DNA from: Bacillota bacterium
GTDB lineage: Bacteria; Bacillota_A; Clostridia; DSM-8532
Direction: 5' to 3'
DNA: 6,762 nucleotides
Assembly (NCBI GenBank): GCA_023424865.1
Contig: JAFADM010000241.1
Coordinates: 1 to 6,762, forward strand
Under the pieces are notes generated by a model, which saw only the letters and a program-made list of their open reading frames with translations, made no database searches and was not told the DNA's origin. Below, piece by piece: positions 1 to 5,067 of this stretch (position 1 is the stretch's first letter; the number at the start of each line of letters is the position of its first letter). Position numbers and translations under genes: made by a program.

Positions 1-2
1 AT

Positions 3-308
3 GAACGCCCTGCTGAAATTGAGAAGTGGTGGGTGGACGCAGTTCCTGAAATAGGCACCATAGCGCATAATATTTCCATCTTGCAAAAAACAGGTTATAT
101 TCCTGTTGCGGCATTTACCCTGCCTGAAAGCTGCTGGACAGACAATTATTTTATTCCGCAAAAAGCAAGGCAAGAGGAATTCCTGAAAAAATATGCGGGA
201 AATAAAATCGCTGAGGATATGATGTCCTTTATGAGGCGTGAGGCAGACTTATATTCAAAATACAAACAGTATTATGGTTATGTCTTTTATATTGGGAAAA
301 AGATATAG
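3..308 (+). CDS. class I SAM-dependent methyltransferase, C-terminal part (5' truncated by window)
   Basis: The reading frame is open from the window edge, so this is the last 101 residues of a longer protein. A GTG at position 33 is an internal Val codon, not a start: the family-like string ERPAEIEKWW lies in frame just upstream of it. The segment reads ERPAEIEKWW, then VDAVPEIGTIAHN, then TGYIPVAAFTLPESCWTDNYF. I recognise this as the C-terminal half of small cytosolic class I (Rossmann) methyltransferases of Clostridia, usually annotated as methyltransferase domain proteins. The SAM-binding motif I would lie upstream of the window and cannot be seen, so the substrate is unknown. The end is charged and Tyr-rich (SKYKQYYGYVFYIGKK). 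No strong plus-strand terminator follows; the next gene on the right is on the opposite strand and converges with it. Confidence 0.8.
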   Translation, partial: ERPAEIEKWWVDAVPEIGTIAHNISILQKTGYIPVAAFTLPESCWTDNYFIPQKARQEEFLKKYAGNKIAEDMMSFMRREADLYSKYKQYYGYVFYIGKKI

Positions 309-336
309 AGCAATAAGGGTTTACACCTTTGACAAA

Positions 337-371
337 AGCAGCGGCTTTGATTTGTAATTCTCAAAAGCCGC
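337..371 (-). terminator. imperfect GC-rich hairpin, possible minus-strand terminator
   Basis: GCGGCTTTGA (341-350) pairs with TCAAAAGCCGC (361-371), with one extra A. Read on the minus strand the hairpin is followed by TGCTTTTGTC, a weak U-rich tail. On the plus strand no U tract follows. It could therefore end the transcript of the secreted-protein gene, whose stop codon lies about 80 bp upstream in minus orientation. The tail is poor, so this is a moderate call. Confidence 0.4.
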
Positions 372-410
372 CGCGAAAGAGGAATAGGCGCATGAAAATA
401 TGTCTGCTGT

Positions 411-432
411 ATGACGGCTTCTTTGCCGTCGT
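411..432. other. short perfect hairpin without U tract
   Basis: GACGGC (413-418) and GCCGTC (425-430) form a perfect 6-bp stem around a 6-nt loop, extended by an A-T and a wobble pair. It lies between the converging methyltransferase and secreted-protein genes. Neither strand shows a U run after it, so it is a structural element (perhaps an RNA-stabilising 3' hairpin) rather than a clear terminator. Confidence 0.35.
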
Positions 433-448
433 GAGTCAGATTTATAAT

Positions 449-1060
449 CTACTCATATTTCTTGAGTAAATCATCAGCGTCAGCTTGCATCATAGCCCCG
501 GAAGCAACCTGGCCATCAGAATATTGCTTGAGAGCACTATAGAGCTCTTCCTTTGTTTCAAAGGGGCCAAATGACTTGAATGTGTCACCGTCATAAACAA
601 CAGTTTGATAATCCTCTGTTTTCATAACCTCCGGCGGCAAGCTGAACAAGACTTGATCTTCATTATAATCATCCCGCTTGCTTACCATTAGGCCATTCTT
701 TATTTTTTTCAATATATCGTTATAGCGGGAGATAGTCTCATTGGCCTGGTCCTGCGTCCATGCTTCTGCGTCTGCCAACTTTTGAATAGCTTTTTTCTCT
801 GTTTCAACCCATTCAGAATATTCGTCATAGGTAAAAAATTCGTTTGCCTGTTTGCAGGTGTAATTTTCCCACGTTACGCCGTTGTCATAGCTTTGCTCAA
901 TGGAGTTGCCGTTCTGCCGGACAATAATGGAAGAAAGCTGCGTAGATTCGCTTGAAAACCTCGTCGATTGCACATTCTTTTGTGGTGCGGCAAAAGCAGA
1001 AACGCCTCCGCAGACTAACGCCAAACTTGTAGCTATCCCTAAAAGCAATTTGAGTTTCAT
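449..1060 (-). CDS. secreted protein of unknown function (203 aa)
   Basis: I do not recognise the family. The protein begins MKLKLLLGIATSLALVCGGV and has a typical Sec signal peptide: two Lys, a hydrophobic core, and a likely signal peptidase I site AFA|A at residues 22-25. Cys17 lies inside the core and its context (ALVC) is a poor lipobox, so a lipoprotein is less likely. The mature part (about 179 residues) is acidic and Lys-rich, has one Cys (C69), and carries a Tyr/Trp-rich stretch, YDNGVTWENYTC (58-69). Two mainly helical stretches look related: EAWTQDQANETISRYNDILK (99-118) and GAMMQADADDLLKKY (188-202). The start is supported by AAAGGAG on the minus strand, 9 nt upstream. The gene has its own promoter just beyond the terminator of the two-component operon, with two copies of a box also found upstream of the response regulator. 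I infer that it is a target of that system; its activity is unknown. Confidence 0.85.
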   Translation of the reverse strand: MKLKLLLGIATSLALVCGGVSAFAAPQKNVQSTRFSSESTQLSSIIVRQNGNSIEQSYDNGVTWENYTCKQANEFFTYDEYSEWVETEKKAIQKLADAEAWTQDQANETISRYNDILKKIKNGLMVSKRDDYNEDQVLFSLPPEVMKTEDYQTVVYDGDTFKSFGPFETKEELYSALKQYSDGQVASGAMMQADADDLLKKYE

Positions 1061-1156
1061 AGATGATCTCTCCTTTCAGTTTTCGAGTTTATAGTTCATA
1101 CCTGTGATATCGCTGTCCCTCTTTCCTTATAAAGGATAGCGCATCCCTATTGAACC

Positions 1157-1162
1157 AATATA
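1157..1162 (-). promoter_or_regulatory. candidate -10 box of the secreted-protein gene
   Basis: The minus strand reads TATATT here, 6 nt downstream of the nearer ATGTTGAG box. No good -35 hexamer sits 17 bp upstream, as expected if a bound response regulator replaces -35 contacts. The implied leader is close to 90 nt and includes a small TCCTTATAAAGGA dyad (1125-1137). Confidence 0.4.
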
Positions 1163-1168
1163 AAACCA

Positions 1169-1187
1169 ATGTTGAGTAAATGTTGAG
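1169..1187 (-). promoter_or_regulatory. two direct repeats, probable response-regulator binding site
   Basis: ATGTTGAG occurs at 1169-1176 and again at 1180-1187, a period of exactly 11 bp (minus strand CTCAACAT-TTA-CTCAACAT). A one-helical-turn direct repeat just upstream of -10 is the usual architecture for OmpR/PhoB-family activators. The same 8-mer occurs upstream of the response regulator (3052-3059). That the neighbouring regulator binds it is inference. Confidence 0.6.
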
Positions 1188-1190
1188 CAA

Positions 1191-1226
1191 ATAAAAATCC
1201 CCGCCTTTTTTATGAAAGGCAGGGAT
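1191..1226 (-). terminator. Rho-independent terminator of the two-component operon
   Basis: On the minus strand ATCCCTGCCTTT (1226-1215) pairs with AAAGGCGGGGAT (1208-1197), a 12-bp stem whose only non-Watson-Crick pair is a G-U on this strand (it would be C-A on the other). TTTTTAT follows. The stem begins 3 bp after the sensor kinase stop codon, so it closes that operon and separates it from the secreted-protein gene. Confidence 0.9.
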
Positions 1227-1229
1227 ACC

Positions 1230-2348
1230 TCAGAACTTAATAATAAAGCTCATTCCGTCAGTATCTTCCATTGGTATAAATCTATAACTTAATTTTAATT
1301 TTCTTAAAATTGTATCAACAACATAAAGGCCAAAGCCATTCCCGCCGGTATTTTGATTTCTGGAGTAATCCGGTCGATAAAACGGTTCAAAAATATGCTG
1401 GAGCTGTTCATCCGGCAAGGGTGTACATTCATTGTTTACTGTTAATATATCGGAATGAAGCGTAACAAAAATATTCTTCCCGGCATTTGTATAGTTGACT
1501 GCGTTTGACAAAAGATTTGAAATAGCCTTTTTTAATAATTGTGCTGGCGCATTCACAATGGTTTTGCCGCTTATTATAGCGTGGAATTGAATGCCTCTTG
1601 CTTGTGCAATCAATTTATACGGTTCACATATGTCTAAAATAAATTCCTGCAATACAATTTCTTCTGATTTCTCGTTGTTCGTTTCCATTTGTAAGCGTGA
1701 GGTATTCAGAATATCTTTAATCATAATGCCAAGTTGCTCTGTGATTCCCTTGCATTTAGGGAGATAAGTTTCATAATCGCTGTATTCCCCAATACCAAGG
1801 ATCATGTTTTCTAATGTTGCATTTAGCTCTGTGACAGGTGTTTTTAATTCATGGGAAGCTGAACGAAGAAAATTCAGTTTTTCTCTTTCGGCAAGGCTAA
1901 CCTTTTCTTTTTCTTGCTCCAAATTATGAATAGTTATCAATAAAGATTGATAGAGAGCATTTATATTAGTCGCCAAAAATCCGATCTCATCCGACGATTT
2001 AACTTTACATTGTGCTTTTATATCCATATTTGCCATTTGCTTAATCGTTTTTAGGGTTGAGAGGATAGGCCTTGTTATTCCTTTTGAAAAAATATAGGAG
2101 AAGATTAATGAAATTACAATACAGCAAATTAGGGATATAGGAAAGGTCTTAATAATTGTATCCGTAATTAATTGGGGCATATCTATCTCAGACAAGGCGA
2201 CTGCTCCAACATTTGTAATAGATGTACTCGTAATCAATACGTTTTGAGATGGCGCTATGAAAAAAATTAAGAGGTGGGCTAATACTGTTATCAGTAACAT
2301 CATACCAAAAGTAAATAAAAATAGTTTAGGGAACAATCTCATTTTCAT
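1230..2348 (-). CDS. membrane sensor histidine kinase with HAMP domain
   Basis: This is the sensor of a two-component system: it autophosphorylates on His and passes the phosphate to the response regulator encoded just upstream. TM1 spans about residues 8-31 and TM2 about 68-90, leaving a short extracytoplasmic loop of roughly 36 residues (APSQNVLITSTSITN onward), so a large ligand domain is absent. A HAMP region follows (about 87-140, with DEIGFLATNINALYQSL), then a coiled-coil linker and the H-box SASHELKTPVTEL with phospho-acceptor His166. The ATPase domain has an N-box (ISNLLSNAVNYT, 276-287), an F-box (IFEPFYR, 319-325) and a G2 box (GGNGFGLYVV, 335-344). The G1 box is degenerate: VNNECTPLPDEQ replaces the usual DxGxG, a variant I associate with VanS-like and related Firmicute kinases. 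At 372 residues the length is normal. Its ATG overlaps the regulator's stop codon (ATGA), implying translational coupling. The stimulus is unknown; VanS-like cell-wall sensing is possible, but no van resistance genes are present. Confidence 0.93.
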   Translation of the reverse strand: MKMRLFPKLFLFTFGMMLLITVLAHLLIFFIAPSQNVLITSTSITNVGAVALSEIDMPQLITDTIIKTFPISLICCIVISLIFSYIFSKGITRPILSTLKTIKQMANMDIKAQCKVKSSDEIGFLATNINALYQSLLITIHNLEQEKEKVSLAEREKLNFLRSASHELKTPVTELNATLENMILGIGEYSDYETYLPKCKGITEQLGIMIKDILNTSRLQMETNNEKSEEIVLQEFILDICEPYKLIAQARGIQFHAIISGKTIVNAPAQLLKKAISNLLSNAVNYTNAGKNIFVTLHSDILTVNNECTPLPDEQLQHIFEPFYRPDYSRNQNTGGNGFGLYVVDTILRKLKLSYRFIPMEDTDGMSFIIKF

Positions 2349-3016
2349 TTATCCATCCCCATTTCAAACTTATATCCTATTCCTTTAACCGTAGTAATGC
2401 AGTCTAATTTTAATTTCTTCCGCAAATTGCGGATATAGGCGTCGATTGTACGATCTATAATGGCACAATCGTCACCCCACACATCGTCAAGTATTTGATT
2501 ACGCGACAGGACAAGGCCCTTGTTTTCAATCAGCAATTTGAGTATTTCTAATTCTTTTGGAGTAATGTCAATTTTACCGTTATAATCAGATGCCGTATAG
2601 CCAGCAAAATCAACAGTAACATCGCCAATTTTGAATGTGTTTAATGCCGATTTATTTCCGCTTCTACGCAATAGGGCTGTAATTCTTTTCCCCAAAAGGA
2701 GCATAGAAAACGGCTTGGTAATATAATCGTCTGCCAGCTCATCAAAGCTGGTAGCTTGGGTGTATTCATCATCTACCGCTGTTAGCATTAGGATAGGTAC
2801 ATGACTGCTTTTTCTGATTTCATGCAAAACAGCTACCCCGGATATTTTAGGAAGCATAATATCCAAAACGATTAAATCTAATTTTCCTTCCCTAAACATT
2901 TTCAGGGCTTCCGCGCCATCATAGACTGGGATAAGAACGTGCCCGGCTGATTTCATATATTCACAAATTGCCTTATTAGTTCCTTCGTTATCTTCAACTA
3001 CCATTATAGTTGCCAT
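2345..3016 (-). CDS. OmpR-family response regulator
   Basis: This cytosolic DNA-binding regulator is the partner of the kinase that follows it. The receiver domain (residues 1-115) has Asp9, phospho-acceptor Asp52 in LIVLDIMLP, Thr79 in LMLTAVDD and Lys101 in YITKPF. The winged-helix effector domain (about 125-220) shows the family hallmarks DITPKELEILKLL, LSRNQILDDVWG, DRTIDAYIRNLRKKL and TTVKGIGYKF. The start ATGGCAACTATA (complement of 3016-3014) is chosen because GGAGGTGA sits 5 nt before it and gives the usual N-terminus MATIMVVEDN. An in-frame ATG at 3031 would lie upstream of that site. The resulting 223 residues match the family length. A box in its promoter recurs twice upstream of the secreted-protein gene, suggesting autoregulation plus control of that gene. 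Confidence 0.95.
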   Translation of the reverse strand: MATIMVVEDNEGTNKAICEYMKSAGHVLIPVYDGAEALKMFREGKLDLIVLDIMLPKISGVAVLHEIRKSSHVPILMLTAVDDEYTQATSFDELADDYITKPFSMLLLGKRITALLRRSGNKSALNTFKIGDVTVDFAGYTASDYNGKIDITPKELEILKLLIENKGLVLSRNQILDDVWGDDCAIIDRTIDAYIRNLRKKLKLDCITTVKGIGYKFEMGMDK

Positions 3017-3021
3017 AGCAG

Positions 3022-3029
3022 TCACCTCC
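3022..3029 (-). promoter_or_regulatory. strong ribosome binding site that decides the regulator start
   Basis: The minus strand reads GGAGGTGA, close to a full anti-Shine-Dalgarno match, ending 5 nt before ATG at 3016. It places the start at MATIM and rules out the ATG at 3031, part of which precedes this site. Confidence 0.85.
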
Positions 3030-3037
3030 ATTAGGGG

Positions 3038-3059
3038 ATTATAATCTATCCATGTTGAG
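3038..3059 (-). promoter_or_regulatory. promoter of the two-component operon with CTCAACAT box
   Basis: The minus strand shows a consensus -10 TATAAT (3043-3038) preceded, 8 nt upstream, by CTCAACAT (complement of 3052-3059), the same 8-mer as the doublet at 1169-1187. No good -35 lies 17 bp away. TTGACA at 3078-3073 is 29 bp off, too far for direct use. The geometry suits an activator-dependent, self-regulated promoter. Only one clear box copy is visible; sequence one turn further upstream (TTCATAA) is a weak match. Confidence 0.55.
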
Positions 3060-3296
3060 CCTTTATGAAATCTGTCAAATTCCTTTTTATTCGTCCATCA
3101 ACAGACTTTCGCGCCTATACGGCTTCCTGAACGGAAATATAATTCATATTCGATCCTCTCTTGGCATGATACACAAGCATTATATACGCTGAACCGAATG
3201 CTATCAAGAAAACCGCAAAAGGAGTATACGCCTCCCCAAATCCAGCACTTCGGGACAAGTTCGATGTGTTTACAATCCCTCAAAGAGGAAGGGAAA

Positions 3297-3305
3297 TGAT
3301 ATAAT
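3297..3305 (+). promoter_or_regulatory. extended -10 promoter of the acetyltransferase gene
   Basis: TGATATAAT is a perfect -10 hexamer (3300-3305) with the TGn extension, which can compensate for the lack of a good -35 at the expected position. A start point near 3312 would leave a leader of about 20 nt containing the GGAGG at 3323. Confidence 0.5.
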
Positions 3306-3332
3306 AAAACCAGTAAAATGGTGGAGGATAAA

Positions 3333-3779
3333 ATGAAAATAATTAAAATTGAAGATAGTGATAAATTAAATTTTAAGGAGCTTCTCTTACTTGCAGATGA
3401 AGATTTGAAAATGATAGTGAAATACTTATATCGCGGAGAAATGTTTGCATTATATGATGACGACTTAAAAAGTATTTGCGTCGTTACGCGAGAAAGCGAT
3501 AAGGTTTGTGAACTGAAAAACATAGCCACTTATGAAAAATGCCATGGCAAAGGGTATGGAAGCAAGCTTTTAAGCCACATCTTTTCGCATTACAAGGGTA
3601 AGTATACAACAATGCTTGTGGGGACAGGTGACATTCCATGGATAATACAGTTTTACGAGAAAAACGGTTTTAGGATTTCTCACAGGATTAAGAACTTTTT
3701 CACTGACAACTACGAACAACCCATTTTTGAAGAGGGTGTTCAGCTGGTAGATATGGTTTATTTGAGTAGAAGCTTATAA
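3333..3779 (+). CDS. GNAT family N-acetyltransferase
   Basis: GNAT enzymes transfer an acetyl group from acetyl-CoA to an amine on a small molecule or protein; the substrate is not evident. The acetyl-CoA binding motif A is clear: strand [11 protein letters not shown] (59-69), then the pyrophosphate loop [11 protein letters not shown] (70-80, with the core GKGYG). FYEKNGF (107-113) is the usual C-terminal strand-helix signature. The 148-residue length is that of a single-domain enzyme, and the sequence resembles the YvbK-like Bacillus/Clostridium group. The ATG at 3333 is chosen because GGAGG (3323-3327) lies 5 nt upstream; the in-frame ATG at 3318 precedes that site. It is divergent from the two-component operon and monocistronic; the nearest plus-strand terminator is about 145 bp past its stop. 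Confidence 0.88.
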   Translation: MKIIKIEDSDKLNFKELLLLADEDLKMIVKYLYRGEMFALYDDDLKSICVVTRESDKVCELKNIATYEKCHGKGYGSKLLSHIFSHYKGKYTTMLVGTGDIPWIIQFYEKNGFRISHRIKNFFTDNYEQPIFEEGVQLVDMVYLSRSL

Positions 3780-3792
3780 ACCTATTACACTT

Positions 3793-3894
3793 TTCAGCAG
3801 CCTGCAATACCGGGCCAGGTTGGTCCGTATTGTTAAGAAGATAAGGCACGGCTCCAACGGAAATAAAAAAACTGTTGCTGCGGCGGCTGAATAG
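3793..3894 (+). pseudogene. probable C-terminal remnant of an unidentified gene
   Basis: Right after the acetyltransferase, one frame reads LQYRARLVRIVKKIRHGSNG followed by NKKTVAAAAE and a stop at 3892-3894. The basic amphipathic stretch and Lys/Ala-rich tail look like the end of a real protein, but there is no start codon with a ribosome binding site. The frame is open only back to about 3766, within the acetyltransferase gene. A terminator follows 28 bp later, as expected after a gene end. The simplest reading is a truncated gene tail left by recombination. I cannot name the family. Confidence 0.4.
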
Positions 3895-3922
3895 CTTTGT
3901 CCAAAACAGTATAACGTAGCCT

Positions 3923-3962
3923 AACGGCGGTTTTGAAGTTTCATTCAAGGCCGCCGTTTTCT
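3923..3962 (+). terminator. Rho-independent terminator
   Basis: AACGGCGG (3923-3930) pairs with CCGCCGTT (3951-3958). The stem continues inward through two G-U pairs and TTGAA/TTCAA to a 6-nt loop, about 15 bp in all, and is followed by TTCTGT. On the minus strand the hairpin has no U tract, so it acts on plus-strand transcripts. It probably belonged to the truncated gene before it and now ends the acetyltransferase message. Confidence 0.8.
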
Positions 3963-4031
3963 GTATTGTATAAGGCTTGGTAACATGCATTTTTTTAGAA
4001 CAGGGAGGCCATTTATATAAGTTTATTGGGT

Positions 4032-4065
4032 GTATAGTTGACTTTACATGTAAAGTCAACTATAC
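4032..4065. promoter_or_regulatory. perfect 34-bp palindromic operator with symmetric promoters
   Basis: The half-site GTATAGTTGACTTTACA (4032-4048) is followed by its exact reverse complement (4049-4065), with no spacer and no mismatch. It contains -35 TTGACT (4038-4043) and, 17 bp on, -10 TATACT (4061-4066): a near-consensus promoter for the XRE gene. By symmetry the minus strand has TTGACT (4059-4054) and TATACA (4036-4031), also 17 bp apart. A dimeric repressor bound here would cover both -35 and -10. The XRE protein encoded 20 bp downstream is the obvious candidate ligand (inference). The predicted leader is very short, about 13 nt, starting almost at the ribosome binding site. Confidence 0.85.
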
Positions 4066-4085
4066 TACTATTGAAAGGAGAGCTT

Positions 4086-4292
4086 ATGGAAACATTATCT
4101 AATAGAGTGAAAGAACTGCGGCTACAAAAAGATATATCTCAGGGCAAGCTGGCGGAACTTGTCGGCGTTACAAGGCAAACGATTATTTCTTTAGAAAAAG
4201 GCAGTTATATTCCTTCACTGCTTTTAGCTATGCGAATTTCTGAAGTGCTAGAAACAACTATCGAACAAATTTTTAAAAAGGAGAGCATTTAG
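4086..4292 (+). CDS. small XRE/HTH_3 transcriptional regulator
   Basis: This 68-residue protein is little more than a lambda-Cro/C1 type helix-turn-helix domain. It starts METLSNRVKELRLQKDISQG; the HTH is about residues 16-41, with SQGKLAELVGVTRQTIISLE (recognition helix VTRQTIISLEKG). It ends in the YIPSLLLAMRISEVL... EQIFKKESI pattern typical of the YgzD-like Firmicute group. The start is the ATG after GAAAGGAG (4073-4080). An upstream in-frame TTG at 4038 lies inside the promoter -35 and is not usable. The stop codon shares one base with the GTG start of the following membrane protein, so the two are translationally coupled. In this family such regulators usually repress their own operon, and the palindrome upstream is the likely operator. 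Confidence 0.92.
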   Translation: METLSNRVKELRLQKDISQGKLAELVGVTRQTIISLEKGSYIPSLLLAMRISEVLETTIEQIFKKESI

Positions 4293-4756
4293 TGAAAAAA
4301 ATTATTATTAAGAGTGCGAGTAACATAATATTATTTTTGTTATTTGGATTAGCCTTTTTATTTCCGTTTTCAAAGATTCAGTCATTTGAAAATGCAGGAT
4401 TTAGCGCAACCATATCAATATATCCCATAATGCTGGCCGTGTATTTAATTATCTACCCCGTTTTAAATTATGTGCTCTGGAAAAGATTGAAGTGGAGCGG
4501 AACAGACGCTTCTGAACTGGCGTTTTCAGATGAACGGGAAAAAGTGATTGTTGCGGAAGCAACGAAAATATCTTATATAATTCTCATTGGCGGGTTAATA
4601 ATGAGTATGGCGATAATTGGCGGAGTAAAATTGTTTTCATTATTTACCCATGAAGATATCAATATCTATTTTATTAGCATATCGCTGATTGCAATATTAC
4701 TTATTGTATCTACTATTTCATATTGTGTTAAATGGTGCTTGGAATATCGTAAATAG
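4292..4756 (+). CDS. four-TM membrane protein paired with XRE regulator (DUF2178-like)
   Basis: This 154-residue integral membrane protein has predicted TM helices at about residues 8-26, 43-64, 94-116 and 124-145, with a polar loop between TM2 and TM3. The loop holds SDEREKVIVAEATK (79-92); a DERE-type motif of this kind is characteristic of small membrane proteins (DUF2178 and relatives) commonly encoded right after an XRE regulator. My family assignment is by resemblance only, and the function of these proteins is not established. The GTG start overlaps the last base of the regulator's TAG, with AAAAAGGAG a few bases upstream. The coupling suggests the membrane protein either senses a signal for the regulator or is the effector it controls. 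Confidence 0.82.
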   Translation: MKKIIIKSASNIILFLLFGLAFLFPFSKIQSFENAGFSATISIYPIMLAVYLIIYPVLNYVLWKRLKWSGTDASELAFSDEREKVIVAEATKISYIILIGGLIMSMAIIGGVKLFSLFTHEDINIYFISISLIAILLIVSTISYCVKWCLEYRK

Positions 4757-4777
4757 CTTTTATGAATTGAGGTGTCG

Positions 4778-4877
4778 CCTCTATATTGCCCAAAGTGCAA
4801 GCAGGGGACAATAATTACCGTAAGTCAGTTAAATATCAGTTATCAAAGAGCCAGACGTTAAGGCGCAGAGCCGATAA
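4778..4877 (+). pseudogene. C-terminal remnant of a cysteine-rich KTR-type protein
   Basis: One frame gives PLYCPKCKQGTIITVSQLNI from 4778. The end matches in another frame, giving IKEPDVKAQSR and a TAA at 4875-4877. Intact proteins of this small family, as I recall them from Tn916/Tn1549-like elements, carry FPLYCPKCKQET... and end ...VIKEPDAKTQSR in one frame, with a second Cys pair further N-terminal. Here the N-terminal part is missing and a 2-nt loss near 4835 shifts the frame, so the product would instead end at 4859. It has no start codon or ribosome binding site of its own. It lies 21 bp after the membrane protein stop, marking a deletion or recombination junction. Confidence 0.7.
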
Positions 4878-4918
4878 CCTATTGAGAATGTATTTCTTGG
4901 TTATCGGCTTTTTCTTTT
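4869..4918 (+). terminator. strong Rho-independent terminator after the KTR remnant
   Basis: AGCCGATAACC (4869-4879) pairs perfectly with GGTTATCGGCT (4899-4909) around a 19-nt loop, followed by TTTTCTTTT. The left arm overlaps the last codons of the KTR remnant. It ends transcription from the XRE/membrane protein operon and insulates the MerR operon. Confidence 0.92.
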
Positions 4919-4991
4919 AAATAAGAGTTTCTCAACCGTCGGGCACAAGTGGGGTAAGATGGACAGCCAACGACAGAATGTAAAAAGCCTC

Positions 4992-5022
4992 TTGCTTGTG
5001 ACGTAACGTAATGAATTATAAT
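4992..5022 (+). promoter_or_regulatory. MerR-type promoter with 19-bp spacer
   Basis: TTGCTT (4992-4997) and a perfect TATAAT (5017-5022) are separated by 19 bp, the over-long spacer typical of promoters activated by MerR-family proteins through DNA distortion. The spacer contains ACGTAACGT (5001-5009), a small dyad near its centre. The regulator encoded just downstream would bind here and control its own operon. The -35 alternative TTGTGA (4996) would give a 15-bp spacer and is less attractive. Confidence 0.5.
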
Positions 5023-5053
5023 GGCAACAAAGGTATTTGCGAGGAGTATCAGC

Positions 5054-5060
5054 AGGAGGT
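5054..5060 (+). promoter_or_regulatory. consensus ribosome binding site that decides the MerR start
   Basis: AGGAGGT lies 7 nt before the ATG at 5068. The longer in-frame ATG at 5011 overlaps the -10 box and would not be in the transcript; the ATG at 5101 is too far from this site. Confidence 0.85.
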
Positions 5061-5067
5061 GAGGAGT

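Noticed and set aside
1230..3031. Calling the two-component pair vanRS
   Set aside because: The resemblance is to the family only. No van ligase, dehydrogenase or dipeptidase genes are in the window, so a gene symbol is not justified.
3032..3296. CRISPR, tRNA, rRNA or riboswitch in the intergenic regions
   Set aside because: No regularly spaced repeats, cloverleaf or long conserved leader structure was seen here or in the other gaps. Only promoter elements and simple hairpins were found.
3098..3529. Minus-strand 143-codon frame
   Set aside because: It lies antisense to the acetyltransferase gene and through its promoter. It has a low-complexity Ser/Leu-rich translation and no ribosome binding site.
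3700..4059. Minus-strand 119-codon frame starting at the palindrome
   Set aside because: It could in principle be read from the mirror promoter. However, its translation shows no domain, it covers a terminator and a remnant, and it is antisense to the acetyltransferase end. Treated as chance.
4038..4085. Longer N-terminus for the XRE regulator starting at TTG
   Set aside because: The start would lie inside the -35 of the promoter and palindrome, with no ribosome binding site. The ATG at 4086 has GAAAGGAG at proper spacing.
5011..5067. Longer N-terminus for the MerR regulator from ATG 5011
   Set aside because: It overlaps the TATAAT box and has no ribosome binding site. AGGAGGT at 5054 points to ATG 5068.
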